64,000 nt of DNA from Oceanospirillum sp048264105 (GTDB taxonomy: Bacteria; Pseudomonadota; Gammaproteobacteria; Pseudomonadales; Halomonadaceae), in assembly GCA_048264105.1 (NCBI GenBank), contig JBLXDJ010000001.1:310001-374000 (forward strand), in the 5' to 3' direction. Shown here one piece after another: positions 42,691 to 50,300 of the stretch. The first letter of the stretch is position 1; the number at the start of each line of letters is the position of its first letter. The notes beneath the pieces were generated by a model, which was not told the DNA's origin, did not search any database, and saw only the letters and a list, made by a program, of their open reading frames with translations. The position numbers and the translations under genes were made by a program.

Positions 42691-43101
42691 TCAGAGCAGC
42701 TGATGGGTAATCTTTTTCGCCAGTGAGGCATCCCCCAGATGCTTGGCTAATCGACTGACTTTGATCCATTTTCGGCTACGCTGATCATCTTCCGGCCAGC
42801 GTTTCAGCTCTTTGCGTACCTTTAGCGGATAGAGGGTCAGGTTGCGTTCCACCCGCTTTCTGAGGGAGCAAGTGCGGTGGCTGAAGCGCTGTTTACGGCT
42901 GGCGCGCCCCAGTACCCCGGCTTCCTCGTAGGCTTCCAGCTGAGCGACATCGCTGTCGCTCAGTTTTTTCTCCGGCTTGCCGGTAGGTATGATCCAGTGC
43001 CCCCGCTTTCGGGAGGTGATCAGACAGATCTGGAGCCCCTTCTTTTTGTGGTAGCGAATCGGCAGTGCCGCAATTTTTGTACGTCCCTTTTTCTTCGTCA
43101 T
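42691..43101 (-). CDS. Nudix hydrolase, diphosphoinositol/polyphosphate-phosphatase-like
   Basis: A 136-residue basic Nudix protein. The Nudix box is at 41-63 (GKPEKKLSDSDVAQLEAYEE, then AGV). It keeps the catalytic EExG with the upstream Glu56, but the first conserved Glu is Leu47 and the Arg of RE is Leu55. HWIIPTGKPE before it resembles the DIPP/Ddp1 group, members of which hydrolyse diphosphoinositol phosphates, dinucleoside polyphosphates and polyphosphate. The many Lys and Arg residues suit a polyanionic substrate. It is the last gene of the RHH-CHAD-ParA operon, 29 bp after parA. Confidence 0.82.
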   Translation of the reverse strand: MTKKKGRTKIAALPIRYHKKKGLQICLITSRKRGHWIIPTGKPEKKLSDSDVAQLEAYEEAGVLGRASRKQRFSHRTCSLRKRVERNLTLYPLKVRKELKRWPEDDQRSRKWIKVSRLAKHLGDASLAKKITHQLL

Positions 43102-43130
43102 AACCCAGCACTCCCTGTCCTGTTACTGAT

Positions 43131-43880
43131 TCAGAGTTTCTTCAGTTTACGGGCGATTTCCTGCCAGAGGGCATCGTATGCCTGACCACCGGGCGAGCGG
43201 GCGGCAAAACAGCTGATCGGTGAGCGGTGCTCGCCCATCTTTTCGATATCGGTCGAGAAAGGAACCTGAGTGTTCAGTAAACGGGGAGTGTCTGCCTGCA
43301 TCCGCTCAATGGTGCTCTTATGGAGATGCTTTTGTCGCTGAACCATGGAGAAGAAGGGGTAGACCATCTTGGTCGACAGCTCATGCTTATTGAAGAACTC
43401 CTGCAGCTGCTCGAAGGTTCTTTCTGACAGCGTGGTGGGAATCACTGGCACCACGATCATGTTGGCCGCATGGAACACCGCCTCGCTCAGATAGCTCAGT
43501 GTTGGCGGGCAGTCCAGAATGATCAGGTCGTACTCTTTTTTCAGCCCTTTCAGCACCCGCTTAAGGCGCAGCTCCCGCTTGCCTTTGTCGCTGAGCATGG
43601 CGTCAAAGTGACGGAAGCTTTCATGGGCCGGAATGATATCCAGATTGTCGAAGTCCGAGGCTTTAATCTGTTTCAGAAGCTGTTCATAGGTTTTGAAGAA
43701 ACGTTTGCCCCAGTTTTTCTTGCTGGGACGAACCCGGAAATAAAACGAGGACGCGCCCTGGGAATCCAGATCGATCAGCAGGGTGCGGTAACCTGCCTGA
43801 GCCGCCAGATAAGCAAGGTTCACCGATGAGGCCGTTTTACCGACACCACCTTTAATGCTGTAACAGGCTAATGTTTTCAT
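43131..43880 (-). CDS. ParA-family ATPase
   Basis: A 249-residue Walker ATPase of the ParA/MinD superfamily. The deviant Walker A is KGGVGKT at 10-16 with the signature Lys10, switch I is DLDSQGAS, and Walker B is LIILDCPP. Such ATPases bind DNA nonspecifically as dimers and move plasmids, chromosomes or protein cargos over the nucleoid. There is no N-terminal helix-turn-helix, as in orphan and type Ib ParAs. It overlaps the CHAD gene by four bases (ATGA), so the two proteins are made together, and a ribbon-helix-helix gene heads the operon. It is far from any visible origin or parB. Confidence 0.9.
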   Translation of the reverse strand: MKTLACYSIKGGVGKTASSVNLAYLAAQAGYRTLLIDLDSQGASSFYFRVRPSKKNWGKRFFKTYEQLLKQIKASDFDNLDIIPAHESFRHFDAMLSDKGKRELRLKRVLKGLKKEYDLIILDCPPTLSYLSEAVFHAANMIVVPVIPTTLSERTFEQLQEFFNKHELSTKMVYPFFSMVQRQKHLHKSTIERMQADTPRLLNTQVPFSTDIEKMGEHRSPISCFAARSPGGQAYDALWQEIARKLKKL

Positions 43881-45400
43881 TCGGATAACCTCCCTGTACG
43901 GATATGGGGTTTGCGGGGTGTCGGCATCAGCGACTCGACACTCTGACGAACCTCTTCACTCAGAAATACGCCAAGCTGCTGTCGCACCCGTGCCCGTTCG
44001 TTTAACTGACGGTTAAAGAGCACGCCATTCAGAGCATTAACGGCGGCTTCTGTATCCGGGCTGACTTTATGACGCTTAAGGTAGTCTTCCAGACGCTCAC
44101 GCTGAACGGAAAGATCATTAAATTCACCCAGATTGTCCTGCAGTTTTTTCAGCGCTTTCAGCAGGGGGCGTATCTGCTTTTTCGGGAACAGGTCCGTAAA
44201 GAACTCCAGCAGGTAGCGCAGCTTCTTGCAATCGAGTCTGATCTCATGCACCTGTTCATCAGGAGAATGATCGGTGATCTCCAGGGCGTCCATCGAGATA
44301 GCGTTGTAACGGCTGATAATCTGTCGGGCGGCCAGTTTCAGAACCGGTTTATGACCCTTGCGGGTGGGGGACTGAGGACATAGGGCCAGACGGGATTCGA
44401 TCAGTCCTATGTGGCTGAGATATTCCGGTGAACTCAGATCCTGAGCCAGCTTTTTCTGTTCCTGCTGACGCTCCCGGGAGAGGTCCCGGAACAGCTTGCG
44501 TAAACCCTCACGGAATGACTCTGGTATCAGTTCCAGATAAGTGTCTTCAGATTTGAGATAAACATCCAGATCCCGTAACCGATTGGTCGGGGCGGCCAGC
44601 TCTGCCAGTTGCTTTTTAAACCACTGACTCTCTTCACGGCCGATACTTTGTTTCATCTGGGCGAACAGGGCTCTCATGCGGCGCAGAGCAACGCGGTACT
44701 GATGCAGGAACTGAGTGTCCCAGTCACGAATGATGCCTTCTTCGTTAACCCGCACGTTATGCCAGAGTTTTTGGGCGATCAGTGCGACGGCATCGCAGCT
44801 GTCCAGTTCCGGTGCCAGTTTAAAGCGCGGACGGGCGGTGTAATCACTGGGTTCAATGCCCAGCAGTCTGAGACTGTTCAGGAAAATATGATTTTCCAGC
44901 TCATTGGGTTCACCGTTCAGTACCATATTCAGGCATTGACGGTACTCCTTGTCGTAGCCACGGAGACCTTTCAGCTCCACCATGGTGCCGTAGCCGGTGA
45001 GAATGACATTCAGGTCACAGACTTTCTTCAGGTCATCGTTACGGACCGCATAGTGACAGAACTCCACTTCAAGTTCTGCCATGGGGAACAACCGACGCCC
45101 TTTGGTCAGTTTCAGGATCGTTTCTCTAAGATCCCGGTGCTTAAAGTCACGGGCAAAGACCGGTGTTTTTTCCCGGTCAAAAAACGTCAGGGCATCATTA
45201 TCAATACGCAGTACTAAGCCCTGATTATTGCTGGCCAGTAGCTGCTTTTTACGCCACAGATGCCATTCAAAATCATCGTAAAAGCTCAGGGTTTCATGGC
45301 GAATCTGCATCGGCTCAAGTGTGAATTTCTGCCGGTACTGATCCAGTAAGAGTTCGGTGGAATCGCTGTCTTTGATCAGCCAGCGAGAGTGAGCAGTCAT
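43877..45400 (-). CDS. CYTH-like plus CHAD domain protein
   Basis: A 507-residue cytoplasmic protein. Residues about 1-195 look like a diverged CYTH/triphosphate-tunnel domain (FYDDFEWHLWRKKQLL, LVLRIDND, AELEVEFCHY). Residues about 203-490 are a CHAD domain, with its two basic helical hallmarks HQYRVALRRMRA (233-244) and VHEIRLDCKKLRY (384-396). CHAD domains bind inorganic polyphosphate and often localise to polyphosphate granules. The start codon is five bases after the RHH stop, and the end overlaps parA. The CYTH-like part lacks several usual glutamates, so it may bind rather than hydrolyse. Confidence 0.87.
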   Translation of the reverse strand: MTAHSRWLIKDSDSTELLLDQYRQKFTLEPMQIRHETLSFYDDFEWHLWRKKQLLASNNQGLVLRIDNDALTFFDREKTPVFARDFKHRDLRETILKLTKGRRLFPMAELEVEFCHYAVRNDDLKKVCDLNVILTGYGTMVELKGLRGYDKEYRQCLNMVLNGEPNELENHIFLNSLRLLGIEPSDYTARPRFKLAPELDSCDAVALIAQKLWHNVRVNEEGIIRDWDTQFLHQYRVALRRMRALFAQMKQSIGREESQWFKKQLAELAAPTNRLRDLDVYLKSEDTYLELIPESFREGLRKLFRDLSRERQQEQKKLAQDLSSPEYLSHIGLIESRLALCPQSPTRKGHKPVLKLAARQIISRYNAISMDALEITDHSPDEQVHEIRLDCKKLRYLLEFFTDLFPKKQIRPLLKALKKLQDNLGEFNDLSVQRERLEDYLKRHKVSPDTEAAVNALNGVLFNRQLNERARVRQQLGVFLSEEVRQSVESLMPTPRKPHIRTGRLSE

Positions 45401-45405
45401 TTTGG

Positions 45406-45597
45406 CTACTTCCCTTTGGTCAATGTAATGCGTCCGTCAAGGTAGGCTTGTATCAGTTTCTCGATCAGCTTCTGGACACTGGTGTCTTCTTCAATAGCCC
45501 TTATTTTCAGGGCTTTCAGGGTGGGCTGATCGAGACGAAGAGAGGTGTTCTTCTTTTTTCCAGTGTCTGCCGAAAGTTCCGTTTCGTGGGTTGTCAT
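45406..45597 (-). CDS. small ribbon-helix-helix DNA-binding protein
   Basis: A 63-residue protein with a flexible polar N-terminus and a ribbon-helix-helix fold: strand NTSLRLD, first helix QPTLKALKIRAIEED, second helix TSVQKLIEKLIQAYL. The ATG at 45597 has AAAGGATCG before it; the longer frame from 45651 is unlikely. In type Ib partition systems an RHH protein (ParG, Omega) is both centromere binder and repressor, and activates its ParA through the flexible N-terminus. The same arrangement is plausible here. First gene of the four-gene operon. Confidence 0.82.
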   Translation of the reverse strand: MTTHETELSADTGKKKNTSLRLDQPTLKALKIRAIEEDTSVQKLIEKLIQAYLDGRITLTKGK

Positions 45598-45939
45598 AAA
45601 GCGATCCTTTGCTGTGTCAGAAAGTGATGGTATGACGTCACTCAGTATCACTGATTAACTGTGTGAATATCAAATGACAATATTGTGACACTGTTTTTTA
45701 CAAAACGTTTTGTCGGGCTCAGGCACAGCGCTTTCTGTTGCAGGTGTGTTTCGTTACGGAGAGGGCACAGGTACTATTACAGGCAGCTACTGACTAGAGG
45801 TAGGGGCTAATACAGGCTACAGGCAGGTGCTGTTACAGGTGCAGACCAGTAGTATAAAGAATGATTAATCATTCTGCTTTTTAGCAGATTTTTCACGTTG
45901 GGTCGTAGGTACGGCCTTAACCACTATAAGGATAGAAAT
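45598..45939. other. divergent promoter region of the RHH-ParA operon
   Basis: 342 bp between the RHH gene (-) and a small exported protein (+). It holds the two operator-like palindromes and, from 45767 to 45846, an ACAGG-based degenerate repeat. AAGGAT before 45940 is the ribosome site of the plus-strand gene. No further gene was seen. Confidence 0.5.
45623..45652. promoter_or_regulatory. inverted-repeat operator before the RHH operon
   Basis: AGTGAT (45623) and ATCACT (45647) flank the perfect palindrome TGACGTCA (45633-45640). The site lies 26-55 bp upstream of the RHH start. A second near-palindrome (TGACAATATTGTGACA) is at 45675-45690. RHH autoregulation is inferred from position and symmetry. 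Confidence 0.5.
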
Positions 45940-46380
45940 ATGGTTGATTTGATGCGGGCCGGAATGCGCCGAATGGCTCTGATGCTGGCACTGGTTGTCT
46001 TTTCGGGGGTGAGTTATGCCGCCAGTATTGCCGATGAGGTGCGGGATGTTGTCGAGGAGAATATCGCCGCCACCCAGAGCGAAGATATGGCGCGTATGAT
46101 GAAAACGATCCATAGCTCATCGCCAAGTTATCAGGCGACGTTACAGCAGGTGCCACCTCTGTTTCAGCAATATGATCTGGAGTATGAACTGAAAGGGTAT
46201 GACTTTGTTGGTGTAACCGGTGAATTTGCCGTTGTTAAAGTACGACAGGCGACCCGTAAAGTGGCCGGAGCTGCAGCTTTTAACGACAACGAGCTGGAAT
46301 TATTGCAGGCTTTTAAGAAAGAAAACGGTGCGTGGAAGTTCTGGTCACAGACCATTCTGACGATGCAGTTTGCCAAATAG
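45940..46380 (+). CDS. small exported protein, NTF2/SnoaL-like
   Basis: A 146-residue protein. The ATG at 45940 follows AAGGAT and gives a signal peptide (MVDLMRAGMRRMALMLALVV, cut after SYAA). The mature part begins with a helix (IADEVRDVVEENIAATQSED) and continues with strands such as YELKGYDFVGVTGEFAVVKV and the ending WKFWSQTILTMQF, a cone-like NTF2 arrangement. Family members are varied in function. It is divergent from the RHH operon and shares its promoter region, but no functional link is evident. Confidence 0.7.
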   Translation: MVDLMRAGMRRMALMLALVVFSGVSYAASIADEVRDVVEENIAATQSEDMARMMKTIHSSSPSYQATLQQVPPLFQQYDLEYELKGYDFVGVTGEFAVVKVRQATRKVAGAAAFNDNELELLQAFKKENGAWKFWSQTILTMQFAK

Positions 46381-46501
46381 TCAGCAAGTCCGCAGGTTGT
46401 TTTACCACCATCGGCAGTATGGCATTGTTTATATCAGTTAGTGGTATTGCTAGTCACCCCGGGAAGCTGAGTCATTCGGCTTCCCTGTAGGATTTCCCGC
46501 T

Positions 46502-46669
46502 TTACAGCGCTTGTTCGTCGCTGTTTTGTTCCTCTGCAGCCATCTTTTCCCGTTCCGCTTTGGAAATATAACGTGGCTTGTTTACGCCGCCGCTTTCAAA
46601 TGCTTTTTTACTCTTGGCGCGTTTCGCTTTTTTACTCAGGATCTGGTTGATCTTTTTCTTACGGTTCAT
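46502..46669 (-). CDS. DUF2986 small basic protein
   Basis: A 55-residue protein starting MNRKKKINQILSKKAKRAKS and containing KPRYISKAEREK, the pattern of DUF2986 proteins found in marine gammaproteobacteria. It has a basic N-terminal half and an acidic tail. Function is unknown; the basic half suggests nucleic-acid or ribosome contact. It lies 113 bp downstream of the EF-G gene on the same strand, after the EF-G terminator. Confidence 0.75.
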   Translation of the reverse strand: MNRKKKINQILSKKAKRAKSKKAFESGGVNKPRYISKAEREKMAAEEQNSDEQAL

Positions 46670-46708
46670 GGATCGTGTCCGGAATTAAGGTTTTATGGCA
46701 GACAAAAT

Positions 46709-46738
46709 AAAACCCCGGTACGGCTGCACCGGGGTTTT
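46709..46738. terminator. terminator after the EF-G gene
   Basis: AAAACCCCGGT and ACCGGGGTTTT pair around ACGGCTGC with T runs for both strands. It lies 45 bp beyond the EF-G stop on the minus strand. Confidence 0.9.
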
Positions 46739-46782
46739 GGAGAAATAGCTTCAGAAAGGCAGGCGATGCCTGCCAATCAGAA

Positions 46783-48870
46783 TTACTTCTTAGCGTTACG
46801 CTCTTTAACTTCAGCAATAACCTTCTCAGCAACGTTAGCTGGGCAAGGCATATAGTGGCTGAACTCCATAGAGAACTGACCACGACCTGAAGTGATAGTA
46901 CGCAGGTGACCAATGTAGCCGAACATTTCGGACAGAGGTACGTCTGCTTTAATACGTACGCCAGTAGTGCCTGGCTCCTGATCTTTGATCATGCCACGAC
47001 GACGGTTCAGGTCACCAATTACGTCACCTACGTTGTCGTCCGGAGTGAACACGTCAACTTTCATGATAGGCTCGATCAGCTGAGGACCGGCTTTAGGCAT
47101 GGACTGACGGTATGCACCTTTCGCTGCAATTTCAAACGCTACTGCAGAGGAGTCAACTGCGTGGAAACCACCGTCGTACAGCTCAACGTGAACGTCCAGC
47201 ATAGGGAAGCCAGCCAGAGGACCTTCTTCCATCATGCCTGCAAAACCCTTCTCAATCGCTGGGAAGAATTCTTTAGGAACGTTACCACCTACAACAGTAG
47301 ATTCGAAGGTGAAACCTTCACCTGGCTCGTTAGGCTTGATGCGGTAGTCGATCTTACCGAACTGACCGGAACCACCAGACTGCTTCTTGTGCGTGTAGCT
47401 GTCTTCCAGAGCCTGAGTAATAGTCTCACGGTAAGCAACCTGAGGCTGACCCACTTCCAGTTCGATACCGAAAGTACGCTTCAGAATGTCTACTTTAATA
47501 TCCAGGTGCAGTTCGCCCATACCTTTCAGGATGGTTTCGCCTGAATCTTCGTCAGTCTCAACCTGGAAGGATGGATCTTCTGCGATCATTTTACCCAGTG
47601 CAACACCCAGTTTCTCAGAAGAACCTTTGTCCTTAGGAGCAACTGCGATAGAGATTACCGGCTCAGGGAAGATCATCGCTTCAAGAGTACATTCGTGCTT
47701 AACATCACACAGAGTGTGACCAGTCTGAACGTTCTTCATACCTACAACCGCGATGATGTCACCAGCTTGTGCTTCGCTCAGCTCGTTACGCTCATCAGCC
47801 TGCATCTCAACCATACGACCGATACGCTCAGTCTTGCCGGTTGCAGAGTTCAGGATGGTGTCGCCTTTCTTCAGACGGCCAGAGTAGATACGTACGAAGG
47901 TCAGGGCACCGAAACGGTCATCCATGATCTTGAACGCCAGAGCACGGAATGGCTCGTCAACAGATACAGTTGCTACTTCGCCAGTCGGCTCACCAGTTTC
48001 CGGATCAGTCAGAGGCTGTGGGTCAACTTCGGTTGGAGACGGCAGGTAATCAACAACGCCATCCAGTACCAACTGCATACCTTTGTTCTTGAATGCAGAA
48101 CCACAGAAAGTAGGGAAGAATGCCAGGTCACGAGTACCTTTACGGATACAACGCTTCAGGTCTTCGATAGAAGGCATTTCACCTTCCATGTAAGCTTCCA
48201 TCAGGTCGTCGTCCATTTCAACAGCGGACTCAACCAGTGCTTCGTGGTATTCCTCAACCTTGTCAACCATGTCAGCAGGAACGTCCTGGATTTCGAAGTT
48301 TTCTGGCTGGCCAGAATCATCCCAAACGTATGCTTTTTTGGTCAGTACATCAACAACACCAACGAAGTCGTCTTCAATACCGATTGGCAGAGTCATAACC
48401 AGTGGGTTAGCTGCCAGTACGTTTTTCACCTGATCTACAACGCGGTAGAAGTCTGCACCCATACGGTCCAGCTTGTTTACGAAGATCAGACGAGCAACTT
48501 CAGATTCGTTTGCATAGCGCCAGTTAGTTTCAGACTGAGGCTCAACACCACCGGAACCACAGAATACGCCGATGCCGCCGTCCAGTACTTTCAGAGAACG
48601 ATATACTTCAACAGTGAAGTCAACGTGCCCAGGAGTATCAATAACGTTGAAACGGTGGTCTTTCCAGAAGCAACTTACAGCTGCAGACTGAATGGTAATA
48701 CCACGCTCAGCTTCCTGCTCCATGAAGTCAGTAGTGGATTCACCATCGTGAACCTCACCCAGCTTATGGATTTTACCGGTCAGTTTCAGAATACGTTCAG
48801 TTGTTGTGGTTTTACCCGCATCAACGTGAGCAAAAATACCAATGTTACGATAGTGATCTAAGTTTGACAT
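46783..48870 (-). CDS. fusA: translation elongation factor G, stand-alone copy
   Basis: A 695-residue EF-G that drives ribosomal translocation with GTP. G1 is AHVDAGKTTTT (14-24), G3 is DTPGHVDFT and G4 is VNKLDRMGAD. Domains II-V follow, including the domain IV segment QSGGSGQFGKIDYR. The usual neighbours rpsL, rpsG and tufA are absent, so this is likely the second, EF-G2-type copy found in many gammaproteobacteria rather than the str-operon gene. Strong codon bias suggests high expression. A TGGTATACT extended -10 (48982-48990, minus) gives a leader of about 110 bases. Confidence 0.93.
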   Translation of the reverse strand: MSNLDHYRNIGIFAHVDAGKTTTTERILKLTGKIHKLGEVHDGESTTDFMEQEAERGITIQSAAVSCFWKDHRFNVIDTPGHVDFTVEVYRSLKVLDGGIGVFCGSGGVEPQSETNWRYANESEVARLIFVNKLDRMGADFYRVVDQVKNVLAANPLVMTLPIGIEDDFVGVVDVLTKKAYVWDDSGQPENFEIQDVPADMVDKVEEYHEALVESAVEMDDDLMEAYMEGEMPSIEDLKRCIRKGTRDLAFFPTFCGSAFKNKGMQLVLDGVVDYLPSPTEVDPQPLTDPETGEPTGEVATVSVDEPFRALAFKIMDDRFGALTFVRIYSGRLKKGDTILNSATGKTERIGRMVEMQADERNELSEAQAGDIIAVVGMKNVQTGHTLCDVKHECTLEAMIFPEPVISIAVAPKDKGSSEKLGVALGKMIAEDPSFQVETDEDSGETILKGMGELHLDIKVDILKRTFGIELEVGQPQVAYRETITQALEDSYTHKKQSGGSGQFGKIDYRIKPNEPGEGFTFESTVVGGNVPKEFFPAIEKGFAGMMEEGPLAGFPMLDVHVELYDGGFHAVDSSAVAFEIAAKGAYRQSMPKAGPQLIEPIMKVDVFTPDDNVGDVIGDLNRRRGMIKDQEPGTTGVRIKADVPLSEMFGYIGHLRTITSGRGQFSMEFSHYMPCPANVAEKVIAEVKERNAKK

Positions 48871-49236
48871 GTTTCTACGCTATACAGTCTGGGTTAATTT
48901 GCGCGTCAGCACACCAAAAAAGGCGCTGAGGCCTATCAAGAATGAGATACTGCGCTTTCAATCAGTTTTGATTTGCGCGCAAGTATACCAAAAGTACTTC
49001 AAGAAAATAGACCACGCCTCTATAAAATCCCCCTTTTTATTGTAATTTTTCCCTTGAGCCGCTTTTGAAATCCCCCGCAAAACAATTAGCTAACATCTTG
49101 ATGCAAAAAGATTTGCTTATAAAACAGCATCTTCTTACCTGCATTTTCTGATTTAGCAGGATAGAATCCTGCTCTCTTTTTGGCCGCTATTTGTCTTGCT
49201 GTTGCTGGCGGCAGCTTAATTTCAACAGAGGTTTAT
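48871..49236. other. AT-rich promoter region fusA / EamA
   Basis: 366 bp, visibly AT-rich. It contains the fusA promoter (extended -10 at 48982-48987 on the minus strand) and the promoter of the divergent EamA gene. No ORF with family features was found; the EamA frame extends back to 49180 but is assigned from 49237. Confidence 0.5.
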
Positions 49237-50142
49237 GTGCAGAATCCTACGCAGGCGTTAAATGATCACCGCTCCGGGCTGGTTCTGGGGGCGGGGCTGA
49301 TTCTCATATCCGAGCTTTTTCTGGTGCTTTCAGGGATGGTGGTTAAGTTAATTGCCGACGATGTGCCGGTGCAGATGATCGTCTTTTTCCGTAATGCGCT
49401 GGGGCTGGTGATTCTGATGCCCTGGCTGATGCGAAATGGCCTGCAGGCGATTAAGACGGACCGGATACGGCTGCACCTGATGCGTGCAGGAGTCGGCGTG
49501 ACGGCGATGACCTGTCTGTTCTATTCCTGGGGGTATCTGCCGCTGGCTCAGGCGGCGTTGCTGAAACAAACAGCACCCTTTTTCATTCCTGTGATCGCTT
49601 TCATCTGGCTGGGTGAGCGTATCCCTCTCATCGTGAAGGTGGCGATTCTGATCGGTTTTTCCGGAACCTTTCTGGTACTGAGTCCTGATGAGGGGCGTCT
49701 TAATATCGCGGTTCTGATTGCCGTGGGCGGCGCGGCATTGGGGGCTTTGGCTAAGGTGACGATCCGCAAAATGAGAACCACAGAGCCCGCTCAGCGCATC
49801 GTGTTTTACTTTGCTTTTTTCAGCGCGATCTTCTCTTTTATACCAGCCTTGTTGGTCTGGCAGCCTTTGGCGTGGCAAAGCCTGATCTGGCTGTTTGTCG
49901 TTGCCGGTACCTCAACGCTGGCTCAGCTGTTTCTGAGTAAGGCTTACGGGCTGGCTCCGGCGGGGCAGCTGGGGCCCTTCACCTATGGTTCTGTCGCGTT
50001 TGCAGCTCTGATGGGCTGGTGGCTGTGGGGTGAGGTGTTATCCCTGAATACCTGGTTGGGAATAGGCCTGATTACCGGTGGTGGTATTCTGGCAATGCTG
50101 GGTAAGGAATTAGTTAAATCGACTAAAACAGCTACTCCGTAA
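49237..50142 (+). CDS. EamA-family (DMT) exporter
   Basis: A 301-residue inner-membrane protein with ten hydrophobic segments in two EamA repeats of about 140 residues. Typical stretches are FRNALGLVILMPWLMRNG and AALLKQTAPFFIPVIAFIWL with GER. The GTG at 49237 is preferred because AGAGG precedes it and the length then fits the family; the reading frame opens 57 bases earlier. Members export amino acids, metabolites or drugs; the substrate is unknown. Divergent from fusA. Confidence 0.85.
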   Translation: MQNPTQALNDHRSGLVLGAGLILISELFLVLSGMVVKLIADDVPVQMIVFFRNALGLVILMPWLMRNGLQAIKTDRIRLHLMRAGVGVTAMTCLFYSWGYLPLAQAALLKQTAPFFIPVIAFIWLGERIPLIVKVAILIGFSGTFLVLSPDEGRLNIAVLIAVGGAALGALAKVTIRKMRTTEPAQRIVFYFAFFSAIFSFIPALLVWQPLAWQSLIWLFVVAGTSTLAQLFLSKAYGLAPAGQLGPFTYGSVAFAALMGWWLWGEVLSLNTWLGIGLITGGGILAMLGKELVKSTKTATP

Positions 50143-50218
50143 TGTGAAATCCACTAACATATTGCCTGAGGCTGGTTATCTCGGTGCTTTTTGTTGCTAT
50201 TTGTAGATCTGCTGGTAT

Positions 50219-50255
50219 AAAAGGCCGCCTTTCAATTAGAACGGCGGCCTTTTTT
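50219..50255 (+). terminator. terminator after the EamA gene
   Basis: AAAAGGCCGCC and GGCGGCCTTTTTT form a stem around a 13-base loop, about 75 bp after the stop. Confidence 0.9.
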
Positions 50256-50300
50256 ATGCCTGAGCCGCAATGATTAGTGCAAAAGTGACAGAGGTTTGTT

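Noticed and set aside
43131..45597. Plasmid or chromosome partition locus of the ordinary parAB type
   Set aside because: There is no ParB, no parS-like cluster, no replication gene, and the gene between RHH and ParA is a CHAD protein, which does not belong to plasmid partition operons.
45940..46380. Antitoxin/toxin pair with the RHH gene
   Set aside because: The RHH gene is followed by CHAD, not by a small toxin, and the divergent gene encodes an exported protein.
47695..48861. A 388-codon plus-strand open frame opposite the EF-G gene
   Set aside because: It mirrors the strongly biased EF-G codons and has no domain features; the same holds for the 46906-47544 frame.
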